Shown here: piece by piece, positions 1-7,908 of the stretch | Numbering within the stretch: position 1 is the first letter of the stretch | How the letters are laid out: every line of letters starts with the position of its first letter | Assembly: GCA_913055135.1 (NCBI GenBank) | Contig: CAJXJV010000015.1 | Coordinates: 1 to 13,141 of the forward strand | Length of the DNA: 13,141 bases | From: an uncultured Desulfurobacterium sp. | GTDB taxonomy: Bacteria; Aquificota; Aquificia; Desulfurobacteriales; Desulfurobacteriaceae | Direction: 5' to 3' | Position numbers and translations under genes: made by a program | Notes under the pieces: model-generated | What the model was told of the DNA's origin: nothing | Seen by the model: only the letters and a program-made list of their open reading frames with translations | The model's database searches: none

Positions 1-1299
1 GGTGCTACAACATCTGTCTTCCCAAGTGATGAGCAAACATACCTCTTTATGAAAGCTCAGGGAAGAGAATCACAGTGGAGACCTCTCCAGGCCGATCCAG
101 ATGCTCAGTACGATGAGGTAATCGATATCGACCTTTCTGAGCTCGAACCTCTCATCGCTTGCCCACACATGCCCGACAACGTCAAGAAAGTTAAAGAAGT
201 TGAAGGGTTAAGGGTTCACCAGGTTGCGATTGGTTCATGTACAAACTCTTCCTACAGAGATCTTAAAACCGTAGGTGAAATGTTCAAGAGAACTGGAAAA
301 ATGGTACATCCACTTGTTTCAGCTGCAATCTCTCCAGGTTCAAAGCAAGTTCTTAGGATGATGGATAAAGAAGGCTACTATGATGTATTCCTGAGAGCTG
401 GATTTAGAATGCTTGAGAATGCCTGCGGTCCATGTATCGGAATGGGATTTGCTCCACCATCTGGAGGAGTTTCTGTTAGAACGTTCAACAGAAACTTCTA
501 CGGCCGTTCTGGTACAAAGGATGCAGAGGTTTACCTCGCTTCTCCAGAAACAGCGGCTGCAACTGCAATGAAGGGAGTTATTACAGACCCAAGAGACCTT
601 GGAATTGAGGAGATCAAGGTATTCCTTCCAGAGAAGTTTGAGATTGACGACTCAATGATCTATGCTCCAGCTGCTGATCCAGATGAAGTTGAAATCTACA
701 AAGGTCCTACAATCAACTACGTTGGTTATAAGGAGCCTCTTGGAGATAAGGTAGAGGGAGAAGTTCTCCTCAAAGTTGGTGATAACATTACAACAGACCA
801 CATCATTCCTGGTGGTGCGAAGATCCTCCCCTTGCGTTCAAACATCCCTGCAATCTCTGAGTATGTTTACTCAGTTGTAGATGAGACATTTGCTCAGAGA
901 GCTAAGGAGAAGGGTGGCGGATTCATCGTTGGTGGTGAAAACTACGGACAGGGTTCTTCAAGAGAGCATGCTGCAATTGGTCCAATGTATCTTGGAATTA
1001 AGGCAGTAATCGCCAAGTCCTTTGCAAGAATTCACCATGCTAACCTTATCAACTTTGGAATCCTTCCACTTGTATTTGTTAACCCTGAAGACTACGACAA
1101 GATTGACCAGGGAGATCTTCTTGAGATAGATCTTTCAAACTTTGCTCCAGGAGAAGACAACATCATTACCGTAATCAACAGAACAAAGGGTATCTCCATT
1201 CCTACAAAGCACGGCCTCAACGAGAGACAGGTCAAGATTATCAAGGCTGGCGGCGTTCTCAAGTACGTTAAGGATAAGTTCGAAGGTAAGCTTCAATAA
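1..1299 (+). CDS. acn: Aconitate hydratase (aconitase), 5'-truncated by window edge
   Basis: Aconitase interconverts citrate and isocitrate through cis-aconitate in the cytoplasm using a [4Fe-4S] cluster; in an rTCA organism it runs from isocitrate to citrate. The frame is open from base 1, where residues reading GATTSVFPSDE match an internal aconitase segment, so the ATG at 49 is internal and the real start lies outside the window. The visible 432 residues hold all three cluster cysteines: Cys80 in GSCTNSS (codon 238-240), and Cys142 and Cys145 in CGPC (codons 424-426 and 433-435). The C-terminal swivel domain has GDNITTDHI (about 260-268), the active-site loop YGQGSSREHAA (about 315-325) and SFARIHHANLINFGILP. 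The family is roughly 640-660 residues, so about one third is missing. Icd follows 61 nt downstream of the stop, past a G5/C5 hairpin, and both acl genes follow that. Family assignment is secure; the exact aconitase subclass is inferred. Confidence 0.96.
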   Translation, partial: GATTSVFPSDEQTYLFMKAQGRESQWRPLQADPDAQYDEVIDIDLSELEPLIACPHMPDNVKKVKEVEGLRVHQVAIGSCTNSSYRDLKTVGEMFKRTGKMVHPLVSAAISPGSKQVLRMMDKEGYYDVFLRAGFRMLENACGPCIGMGFAPPSGGVSVRTFNRNFYGRSGTKDAEVYLASPETAAATAMKGVITDPRDLGIEEIKVFLPEKFEIDDSMIYAPAADPDEVEIYKGPTINYVGYKEPLGDKVEGEVLLKVGDNITTDHIIPGGAKILPLRSNIPAISEYVYSVVDETFAQRAKEKGGGFIVGGENYGQGSSREHAAIGPMYLGIKAVIAKSFARIHHANLINFGILPLVFVNPEDYDKIDQGDLLEIDLSNFAPGEDNIITVINRTKGISIPTKHGLNERQVKIIKAGGVLKYVKDKFEGKLQ

Positions 1300-1304
1300 T
1301 CTTT

Positions 1305-1319
1305 GGGGGCTTGTCCCCC
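1305..1319 (+). terminator. GC hairpin after acn, weak terminator or processing element
   Basis: GGGGG (1305-1309), loop CTTGT, CCCCC (1315-1319), followed only by TTTC. The stem is 5 bp and starts 5 nt past the acn stop. The short U-tract makes it a poor intrinsic terminator. It resembles the hairpins after icd and aclA. Confidence 0.5.
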
Positions 1320-1346
1320 TTTCACCTGAAGTTGAAATCAAGATGT

Positions 1347-1354
1347 GGAGGAGG
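1347..1354 (+). promoter_or_regulatory. Shine-Dalgarno site that sets the icd start
   Basis: GGAGGAGG lies 6 nt before the ATG at 1361. An upstream in-frame ATG at 1343 overlaps this site and has no ribosome binding site of its own. The start at 1361 is therefore chosen, removing six residues (MWRRIN) from the longest reading. Confidence 0.85.
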
Positions 1355-1360
1355 ATAAAT

Positions 1361-3568
1361 ATGGCAAAAAAACCAACTATTATCTGGACGAAAGTTGACG
1401 AGGCTCCCAGACTCGCAACTTACTCATTGTTGCCAATTATGAGGGCTTTTGTAAAGCATGCAGACGTAAATATTGAAGTTAGAGATATTTCCCTTGCGGG
1501 AAGAATCCTTGCTCAGTTTGGGTATGTCCCAGATGACCTTGCTTACCTTGGTGAGCTCGTCTGGAAGCCAGAAGCAAATATTATGAAGCTTCCTAATATT
1601 TCTGCTTCTATTCCTCAGCTTGTTGATGCTGTTAAGGAGCTCCAGTCTCAGGGATACGATCTCCCGGACTTTCCAGAGAACCCTCAAACTGAGGAAGAAA
1701 AAGAAATCAGGGCGAAGTACGACAGGTGTATAGGTAGTGTGGTTAACCCGGTTCTCAGACAGGGTAACTCCGACAGACGTGTTGCTCCACCTGTTAAGGA
1801 ATATGCCAGGAAACATCCTCACAGAATGAGAGATGTTTCTCCAAAGTCTGAAAGCTATGTTGCTCACATGAAGAGCGGCGATTTCTATGAGAATGAGAAA
1901 TCTGTGACTCTCAGGAAGGATACAAAGATTCGTTATGAGTTTGTTGATAAAGAAGGAAATGTAACTGTTCTCAAGGAGATTGAGCTTGGAATGGGTGACG
2001 TCGTTGACGGAACCTACATGAGCAGGAAGAAGCTCAAAGAGTTCTTTGAAGAGGTTATCAATGATGCCAAGGAAAAGGATATTCTCTTCTCACTCCACGT
2101 TAAAGCTACAATGATGAGGGTTTCAGACCCTGCAATCTTTGGTGATGCAATCAGGGTTTACTACAAGGAACTTTTTGAAAAGCACGGAAAAGAGCTTGAA
2201 GAGATTGGATTTGACCCTAACAAAGGTCTCATTGACCTTGAAAACAAACTTTCCAAGCTTCCACCAGAAAAGCAAGAGGAGATTAAGAAGACAATAGAGG
2301 AAATCTACAAGAAGCGCCCACGTCTTTACATGGTTGACTCGGATAACGGTATTACAAACCTTCACAGACCCAACGACGTTATCATTGACGCTTCTGTTCC
2401 TGCTGTTATCAAGAATGGACTCCAGGGCTGGGGACCAAGCGGAGAGACAGACGACTGTGTAATTACAATTCCAGACCGCTCCTACGCAACAATGTACAGC
2501 GAAATCGTTGAAGACATTAAAGTTCGCGGTCAGTTTGATCCAACAAAGGTGGGAAGCGTTTCAAACGTTGGTCTTATGGCTATGAAGGCTGAAGAGTACG
2601 GTTCTCACGATAAAACATTCTTCCCACCAGCAGATGGTGTTATCAGAATCGTTGATGAAGATGGAAACGTCCTCATGGAACACGAGGTTGAAGAAGGTGA
2701 CATCTACAGAAGCTGCGTAACAAAGGATATTGCTATCCGCGACTGGGTTAAGCTTGCAGTTAACAGAGCTAAAGAGTCCGGTGAGCCAATTGTATTCTGG
2801 CTTGATCACATGAGAGCTCACGATAGACAGCTTATCGAGAAGGTAAAAGAAGAACTTCAAAAGTACGACCTTTCTGATGTTGAGTGGTACATCAAGCCTC
2901 CAAGAGAGGCAATGAAGTTTACACTTGAAAGATTCAGAAAAGGACTCAACACAATTTCCGTAACAGGAAACGTTCTCAGAGACTACCTTACAGACCTCTT
3001 TCCGATTATTGAAGTTGGAACAAGTGCGAGAGCTCTTTCCATTGTTCCTGAAATCGCCGGTGGTGGACTCTTTGAAACAGGTGCTGGTGGTTCAGCTCCA
3101 AAGCATGTTCAGCAGTTTGTAAAAGAAGGGCACCTCAGATGGGATAGCCTTGGAGAGTTTCTCGCATTTGTAGAAGCTCTCAAGCTTGCATACAAGCAAT
3201 CAGGAAGCAATAACAAGAGAATCCTCATTATGGCAGACACTCTCTCCAGGGCAATTGGTAAGTACCTTGATAACGATAAGACTCCAAAGAGAAAGGTTGG
3301 AGAATTAGATACACGCGGTAGCCACTACTGGCTTGCACGTTACTGGGCAGAAGAGCTTGCTGCTCAAACAGAAGATGCTGAGCTTGCGAAAATTTTCGAA
3401 CCTGTAGCGGCAGCTCTTATTGAGAACGAAGAAAAGATTTTAGAAGAAATTAGAGCAACTGAAGGCTCTCCAAAGGATATCGGTGGATACTACCATCCAG
3501 ATGATGCAAAAGCTGAAGCAGCTATGAGACCAAGTGCAACATTCAACTCAATCATCGACTCAATTTAA
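1361..3568 (+). CDS. icd: Isocitrate dehydrogenase, monomeric type, NADP-dependent
   Basis: Cytoplasmic enzyme interconverting isocitrate and 2-oxoglutarate plus CO2; in the rTCA cycle it works as a carboxylase using NADPH. The 735 residues match the large monomeric (about 80 kDa) IDH family, not the common 400-residue dimer. Visible family motifs: NPVLRQGNSDRR (129-140), SLHVKATMM with Lys248, IIDASVP with Asp343, and TGNVLRDYLTDLFP with Arg540, Asp541 and Asp545. These align with the isocitrate/metal ligands known from Azotobacter and Corynebacterium IDH. His582 (APKHVQQ), Arg593 (LRWDS) and Arg652 (TRGSHYW) match the residues that contact the NADP 2'-phosphate, so NADP rather than NAD use is inferred. 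It lies between acn and aclB, with a G5/C5 hairpin on each side. No separate promoter is evident in the 61 nt before it, suggesting cotranscription with acn. Chlorobium also pairs this IDH type with ATP-citrate lyase. Confidence 0.97.
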   Translation: MAKKPTIIWTKVDEAPRLATYSLLPIMRAFVKHADVNIEVRDISLAGRILAQFGYVPDDLAYLGELVWKPEANIMKLPNISASIPQLVDAVKELQSQGYDLPDFPENPQTEEEKEIRAKYDRCIGSVVNPVLRQGNSDRRVAPPVKEYARKHPHRMRDVSPKSESYVAHMKSGDFYENEKSVTLRKDTKIRYEFVDKEGNVTVLKEIELGMGDVVDGTYMSRKKLKEFFEEVINDAKEKDILFSLHVKATMMRVSDPAIFGDAIRVYYKELFEKHGKELEEIGFDPNKGLIDLENKLSKLPPEKQEEIKKTIEEIYKKRPRLYMVDSDNGITNLHRPNDVIIDASVPAVIKNGLQGWGPSGETDDCVITIPDRSYATMYSEIVEDIKVRGQFDPTKVGSVSNVGLMAMKAEEYGSHDKTFFPPADGVIRIVDEDGNVLMEHEVEEGDIYRSCVTKDIAIRDWVKLAVNRAKESGEPIVFWLDHMRAHDRQLIEKVKEELQKYDLSDVEWYIKPPREAMKFTLERFRKGLNTISVTGNVLRDYLTDLFPIIEVGTSARALSIVPEIAGGGLFETGAGGSAPKHVQQFVKEGHLRWDSLGEFLAFVEALKLAYKQSGSNNKRILIMADTLSRAIGKYLDNDKTPKRKVGELDTRGSHYWLARYWAEELAAQTEDAELAKIFEPVAAALIENEEKILEEIRATEGSPKDIGGYYHPDDAKAEAAMRPSATFNSIIDSI

Positions 3569-3579
3569 AACAAAAATAC

Positions 3580-3601
3580 GGGGGCTCCTGCCCCCTTTTT
3601 T
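3580..3601 (+). terminator. Intrinsic-terminator-like hairpin between icd and aclB
   Basis: GGGGGC (3580-3585), loop TCCT, GCCCCC (3590-3595), then six T (3596-3601). This is a textbook rho-independent terminator shape, 11 nt past the icd stop. It ends only 24 nt before the aclB ATG, leaving no room for a promoter behind it. Partial termination/attenuation or 3'-end stabilisation is therefore likely, rather than a full stop. Confidence 0.7.
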
Positions 3602-3625
3602 AACCACTTTAAAGGAGGTCAGTTA

Positions 3626-4927
3626 ATGGCTCAAAGAGGGATTAGGGAATACGACGGTAAAAGAATCCTTGCAGAGCACTGGAACAAGTACTTTGCTCCA
3701 GAGTTTGAGTACGACTTTAAATCAGTTCTTGTAACACCACAAACAGACTTAGATAAGCTTCCAGAAGAGTATCCATGGCTCAAAACGTTGCCACTTGTTG
3801 CAAAACCTGACATGCTCTTTGGTAAAAGGGGTAAGCTTGGGCTTATCCTCTTTAAGAAGGAAAAGCCCTGCGATGTTGATTACGAAACTGCAAAAGAGTG
3901 GATTAAGAAGAAAATGGAAGAAGATGTAGAGATTAAAGGAAAGAAAGGTAAACTCACTCACTTCCTCATTGAACCATGTGTTCCACACGCTCAGGAAGAT
4001 GAATACTACGTTGCCATGACACTTGGTCAGGATGGTGACCACATCTTCATGTCTGCGTTTGGTGGAATTGATGTTGAAGAAAACTGGGACAAGGTAAGAG
4101 AAGTTGTTATTCCTGTTCTCGCAACAGATGAAGAAGCTGAAAAACTTATTGAAGAAAACGTACCTGAGGAAATAAAGGATAAAGAAAGGTATGCAGACTT
4201 TGTAAAGAGACTCTACAAGTTCTTCAAGGATATGCACTTTGCGTATCTTGAAATTAACCCTCTTGTTATGGTTGGAAATAAAATCTACCCACTTGACTTT
4301 GTAGGAAGACTTGATGATACGGCTCAGTTCCTGGTTGGTAGAAAGTGGGGTGAGATAGAGTTTCCGGCAGGATTTGGTGGAGAGCTTACACCAGAAGAGA
4401 AGTACATTAAGGAAATGGACGAAAAGTCCGGTGCTTCACTTAAACTCACAATTCTTAACCCAGAAGGTAGAATCTGGACTCTTGTTGCCGGTGGTGGAGC
4501 ATCTGTAGTTTATGCCGATACTGTTGCAGACCTTGGATACGTTAATGAACTTGCAAACTACGGTGAGTACTCCGGTAACCCATCAAGGGCTGAAACAAGA
4601 GAGTACGTTAAGACTGTTCTCGATCTTATGACGAGAAAGAAAGATCCTCAAGGAAGACCAAAGATCCTGATCATCGGTGGTGCTATTGCTAACTTTACAG
4701 ACGTAGCTAAGACATTTGACGGAATCATTGATGCTTTTAAAGAGTATGCTGATAAGATGAAAGAGGTTGGAGTAAAAATCTATGTACGTCGTGGAGGACC
4801 TAACTACGAAATTGGTCTTGCAAGAATCAAAAAAGCCGCAGAAGAGCTTGGTCTTCCAATAGAGGTTTATGGTCCTGAAACTCACATCACAGCAATTGTT
4901 AAAAAAGCTCTCACAGAGAATCCTTAA
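3626..4927 (+). CDS. aclB: ATP-citrate lyase small (ATP-grasp) subunit
   Basis: Small subunit of two-subunit ATP-citrate lyase, which cleaves citrate with ATP and CoA to acetyl-CoA and oxaloacetate. It is the cytoplasmic key enzyme of the rTCA cycle. The 433 residues correspond to the N-terminal ATP-grasp and citrate-binding part of human ACLY. Visible: Lys60 in VAKPDMLFGKRGKLG (nucleotide binding), YLEINPLV with Asn211 and the following LDF with Asp224 (metal ligands of the succinyl-CoA-synthetase-like fold), AGGGASVVYADT (288-299), GGAIANFTDVA with Asn356 and Thr358, and VRRGGPNYE with Arg388/389. The last three correspond to the citrate-binding residues of ACLY. The ATG has a strong Shine-Dalgarno sequence (AAAGGAGGT at 3611-3619). 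The gene sits 57 nt after icd, past a terminator-like hairpin, and 15 nt before aclA. This is slightly longer than the roughly 400-residue Chlorobium AclB as I recall it. Confidence 0.96.
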   Translation: MAQRGIREYDGKRILAEHWNKYFAPEFEYDFKSVLVTPQTDLDKLPEEYPWLKTLPLVAKPDMLFGKRGKLGLILFKKEKPCDVDYETAKEWIKKKMEEDVEIKGKKGKLTHFLIEPCVPHAQEDEYYVAMTLGQDGDHIFMSAFGGIDVEENWDKVREVVIPVLATDEEAEKLIEENVPEEIKDKERYADFVKRLYKFFKDMHFAYLEINPLVMVGNKIYPLDFVGRLDDTAQFLVGRKWGEIEFPAGFGGELTPEEKYIKEMDEKSGASLKLTILNPEGRIWTLVAGGGASVVYADTVADLGYVNELANYGEYSGNPSRAETREYVKTVLDLMTRKKDPQGRPKILIIGGAIANFTDVAKTFDGIIDAFKEYADKMKEVGVKIYVRRGGPNYEIGLARIKKAAEELGLPIEVYGPETHITAIVKKALTENP

Positions 4928-4942
4928 TACGGAGGAGAGATA

Positions 4943-6793
4943 ATGGGCAGACCAGATTACGTACTCTTTGACAGAAATACAAAGGCTATCTTCTGGAACC
5001 TGAACAGAAACGCTATCCAGAGAATGCTTGACTATGACTATACAGTTGGAAGAACTCCTTCTATCGTTGCAATAGTAGCTCCAACTCAAAACAGAAAGTT
5101 TGAAAAGTTCTTCTTTGGAACTCAAGAGATAATGATTCCTATTTATAAGTCCACTGTAGAGGCTGCTGAAAAGCATCCTGAAGCTGATGTTTTAGTTAAC
5201 TTTGCATCATTTAGAACTGCTTACAATGTAACAATTGAAGCTCTTAACGTTCCAACTATTAGAACGGTAGCTATTACTGCTGAAGGTATCCCTGAAAGAC
5301 TTGCAAGAGATATGGCTCATAAAGCCAAGCAGCTTGGAAAGTGGATTATTGGTCCTGCTACTGTTGGTGGTATTTCTGCCGGTGCGTTCAGGATTGGAAA
5401 CGCTGGTGGAACAATTGAAAACATCGTTAAATCAAAACTTCACAGACCTGGTTCCTGTGGTCTTGTTACAAGGTCTGGAGGTCTTTTCAACGAACTTTCA
5501 AACATCATTGCAAGAAATGCTGACGGTATCGTAGAAGGTATTGCCATTGGTGGTGATAGATTTCCAGGTTCGGATTTCCTCGATCATCTCATTAGATTCC
5601 AGAAGAACCCACAGGTTAAGTACATGGTAGTGCTTGGAGAGGTTGGTGGAGAGCTTGAATACAAAGTTGCAGAAGCTATTAAATCGGGACTTATTACAAA
5701 GCCTGTAATCGCATGGTGTATTGGTACCATCGCAAAGCACTTTGGGGGAGAAGTTCAGTTTGGTCATGCCGGTGCTAAAGCAGGTGCTGACAGAGAAACA
5801 GCGGATGCTAAGAACAGAGCTCTGAAAGAGGCTGGTGCTATCGTTCCAGACTCCTTCAACGACTTTCCAGAGGTTATTGGAGAAGTTTACGAAGACCTTA
5901 AAGCTAAAGGCGAAATTGGCGAAATCGAAGAACCAGAAGTTCCACCAATTCCAGAAGATTACGCAAAAGCTGTTAAGGCAGGTAAAGTTAGAAGGCCTAC
6001 AAACTTCATCTGTACAATTTCCGACGATAGAGGAGAAGAAGCTACATACTGTGGCATTCCAATTTCTGAAGTTGTTGAAAAGGACTACTCAATTGCTGAC
6101 GTTATCGGTCTCCTCTGGTTCAAGAAGAAGTTCCCGGCATGGGCTTCCAAGTTCATTGACATGGTCATCAAGGTTGTTGCAGATCACGGTCCTGCTGTTT
6201 CCGGCGCCCATAATGCAAAAGTAACTGCAAGAGCTGGAAAAGATCTCATGTCCTGTCTTGCTACGGGTATTCTTACAATTGGACCAAGGTTTGGTGGTGC
6301 TATTGACGGTGCTGCCAAGTACTTTAAGATGGCAAAAGAAAGAGGAATGGATCCTTACGAGTTTGTTGACTACATGAAGAACGTTGAAAAGATACCAATT
6401 CCCGGTATCGGACACAGAATCAAGTCAACAAAGAACCCTGACAAGAGGGTTGAGCTTCTCAAGAACTTTGCAAAAGAAAACTTCCCATCAACGGAGCTCC
6501 TCGATTACGCTCTTGAAGTCGAGAAGGTTACAACAGCTAAGAAAGAAAACCTCATCCTCAACGTTGACGGTACAATTGGGGTTCTCCTTGTTGATATGTT
6601 TAGAAACCTTGGTTACACAGATGAGGAAATCGACGAGCTCATCAACGCTGGAGCCTTCAATGCCTTCTTCGTTTTAGGAAGATCCATCGGATTTATTGGA
6701 CACATCTTAGATGAAAAACGCTTAGCTATGCCACTTTACAGACATCCATGGGATGATATTCTTTACGATGTCAGGAGACCTGAAGAAGCTTAA
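4943..6793 (+). CDS. aclA: ATP-citrate lyase large subunit
   Basis: Large subunit of ATP-citrate lyase: phosphorylated on histidine, it forms citryl-CoA and cleaves it to acetyl-CoA and oxaloacetate. The first 330 or so residues are CoA-binding/CoA-ligase, ending in QFGHAGAKAG with the phospho-acceptor His275. An acidic, proline-rich linker (about 322-338) leads to a citrate-synthase-like C-terminal domain. This carries DHGPAVSGAHN (His415), IPGIGHRIKS (His491) and LNVDGT (Asp542), the equivalents of the citryl-CoA lyase residues in ACLY. Its 616 residues are close to the Chlorobium AclA length. Presence of the lyase domain means a true one-step ATP-citrate lyase, not the separate citryl-CoA synthetase/lyase of Aquifex and Hydrogenobacter. 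GGAGGAG (4931-4937) precedes the ATG by 5 nt, and there is no hairpin in the 15 nt after aclB, so the two subunits are surely cotranscribed. Confidence 0.97.
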   Translation: MGRPDYVLFDRNTKAIFWNLNRNAIQRMLDYDYTVGRTPSIVAIVAPTQNRKFEKFFFGTQEIMIPIYKSTVEAAEKHPEADVLVNFASFRTAYNVTIEALNVPTIRTVAITAEGIPERLARDMAHKAKQLGKWIIGPATVGGISAGAFRIGNAGGTIENIVKSKLHRPGSCGLVTRSGGLFNELSNIIARNADGIVEGIAIGGDRFPGSDFLDHLIRFQKNPQVKYMVVLGEVGGELEYKVAEAIKSGLITKPVIAWCIGTIAKHFGGEVQFGHAGAKAGADRETADAKNRALKEAGAIVPDSFNDFPEVIGEVYEDLKAKGEIGEIEEPEVPPIPEDYAKAVKAGKVRRPTNFICTISDDRGEEATYCGIPISEVVEKDYSIADVIGLLWFKKKFPAWASKFIDMVIKVVADHGPAVSGAHNAKVTARAGKDLMSCLATGILTIGPRFGGAIDGAAKYFKMAKERGMDPYEFVDYMKNVEKIPIPGIGHRIKSTKNPDKRVELLKNFAKENFPSTELLDYALEVEKVTTAKKENLILNVDGTIGVLLVDMFRNLGYTDEEIDELINAGAFNAFFVLGRSIGFIGHILDEKRLAMPLYRHPWDDILYDVRRPEEA

Positions 6794-6797
6794 TACT

Positions 6798-6815
6798 GGG
6801 GGACGGAAGTCCCCC
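6798..6815. terminator. Convergent hairpin between aclA and the efflux operon
   Basis: GGGGGAC (6798-6804), loop GGAA, GTCCCCC (6809-6815): a 7 bp perfect stem closed by a C-G pair with a GNRA-type loop when read on the + strand. It begins 4 nt past the aclA stop and lies 8 nt past the stop of the convergent permease gene, so it may serve both. U-tracts are short (TTAAG on +, AGTATTA on -), so bidirectional function is inferred. Confidence 0.6.
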
Positions 6816-6822
6816 TTAAGTC

Positions 6823-7908
6823 CTATATCCTTTTCGTTAAGAAGTAGTTACCGGCGGCAAAGAGAAGGAGCCCTTGGAAGGTTAAAATAATCATGTGATT
6901 AGTAAGTTTTCCGATTGATACCTCTTTTATTGCGATTGCGAGAGCGCCATCTATGTAGTACTTGAGGGGAGAAAAATGCGAAAGCCATTGCAAAACCTTA
7001 GGCATAGTCTCTATAGGAGTCCAACTCCCTGAAAGGTATAAAATTGGAATCAAAACTAAAATCGTTAGTTGAGAAACCTGAAGCATGTTCTCAGATACTG
7101 CAGCTATAAACATAGAAAGTCCTGTAGCAGCAAATGCGTATATTAATGTAAGAATCAGAAAATCAATTACCCCTCCTTTTACTGGGATTTCGAGAACCCA
7201 TTCAATGGTTCCAACAAGAGCCAAAGTTGTGAACAGAACGACAAGCCCACCCATTGAAAGGGCTTTAGCCATCATGAAAAGACGCACTTTTAAGGGAGAT
7301 ACGACAACCATTTCTATATTGCCTCTCTCCTTTTCCATAACTACAGCGGCTGCTGGTAGAAGCAGTAAAAACAGAGTAATAACGGTCAGAAGTTCCGAAA
7401 AAGCCATAAACTCTTTACTTGAAGCATCCTGATTGAAGAAGATTCTCTCTTCTGCTTCCAATGGAGGAGAAAAGAAACCGCCGGTTAAAAATCGATAGAT
7501 TATGGAAGAGGCATAGGCTGAAAAAAGAAAACTTGAGGATAGTTCGGCACCGTTTACAATTACACCAACAAACGTCTTATCGCCTCTTTTAAGCTTTTTT
7601 TCAAAATCCTTGGGAATTCTGATAATACCCACAGCTTTATCTTCTAAAAGAAGCTTTTCAATGTCGCTGTCGTTTAAAACGTAACCTTTAAAGTTAAAAT
7701 AGTTTGGAGGGAAACGAGAAACGAGTTCTTTTGAAAGGTAAGAAAAATCCCTATCTTGAACGAAGAAAGAAGCGTTTTTCAGAGTAAGATCTATTCCAGT
7801 TGCAGCTAAATAGATATCCAGAGAAAAAGCATAAAGAGCGAAAAGGAGGAGCCCTTTATTCCTGAAAAATTGAACAATCTCTTTATAGAGCAGTATAAGG
7901 AACTTCAC
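6823..7908 (-). CDS. ABC-2 type permease, second membrane subunit (YbhR-like)
   Basis: Inner-membrane permease subunit of an ABC-2 type exporter, probably pairing with the neighbouring permease to form the channel. The 361 residues show the family layout: one N-terminal membrane segment (about 18-37), a soluble extracytoplasmic domain of about 130 residues, then five hydrophobic segments (about 170-191, 214-236, 247-270, 277-295, 336-356). The cytoplasmic loop EKERGNIEMVVVSPLK (192-207) is the conserved ABC-2 element expected to touch the ATPase. LSGSWTPIETMP and HFSPLKYYIDG are typical of the C-terminal half. The start is a GTG at 7908 overlapping the preceding gene's TGA (GTGA), with GAGGGA upstream as ribosome binding site. 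It is the last gene of the four-gene operon. Substrate unknown; E. coli YbhFSR relatives are linked to drug and cation efflux. Confidence 0.88.
   Translation of the reverse strand: MKFLILLYKEIVQFFRNKGLLLFALYAFSLDIYLAATGIDLTLKNASFFVQDRDFSYLSKELVSRFPPNYFNFKGYVLNDSDIEKLLLEDKAVGIIRIPKDFEKKLKRGDKTFVGVIVNGAELSSSFLFSAYASSIIYRFLTGGFFSPPLEAEERIFFNQDASSKEFMAFSELLTVITLFLLLLPAAAVVMEKERGNIEMVVVSPLKVRLFMMAKALSMGGLVVLFTTLALVGTIEWVLEIPVKGGVIDFLILTLIYAFAATGLSMFIAAVSENMLQVSQLTILVLIPILYLSGSWTPIETMPKVLQWLSHFSPLKYYIDGALAIAIKEVSIGKLTNHMIILTFQGLLLFAAGNYFLTKRI

Noticed and set aside
1343..1360. Upstream ATG giving icd six extra residues (MWRRIN).
   Set aside because: It overlaps the GGAGGAGG ribosome site serving the ATG at 1361 and has none of its own; MAKKPTIIWT is the usual family N-terminus.
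1332..1360. TTGAAA (1332-1337) and ATAAAT (1355-1360) with a 17 nt spacer as an icd promoter.
   Set aside because: Transcription would begin inside the start codon region and lose the strong Shine-Dalgarno sequence, so the match is probably chance.
3542..3569. TTCAAC (3542-3547) and TTTAAA (3564-3569), 16 nt apart, as a promoter for aclBA before the hairpin.
   Set aside because: Both boxes match consensus poorly and overlap the end of icd; not enough to claim a promoter.
4583..5176. A 197-codon open frame on the minus strand across the aclB-aclA junction.
   Set aside because: Antisense to two clearly conserved genes; the translation is rich in Ser, Cys, Phe and Asn with no recognisable domain. 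Shadow frame.
5835..6415. Open frames inside aclA in other frames (e.g. 5835-6224 on +, 6089-6415 on -).
   Set aside because: aclA is intact with all catalytic motifs across this stretch; the alternative translations are low-complexity and match nothing known.
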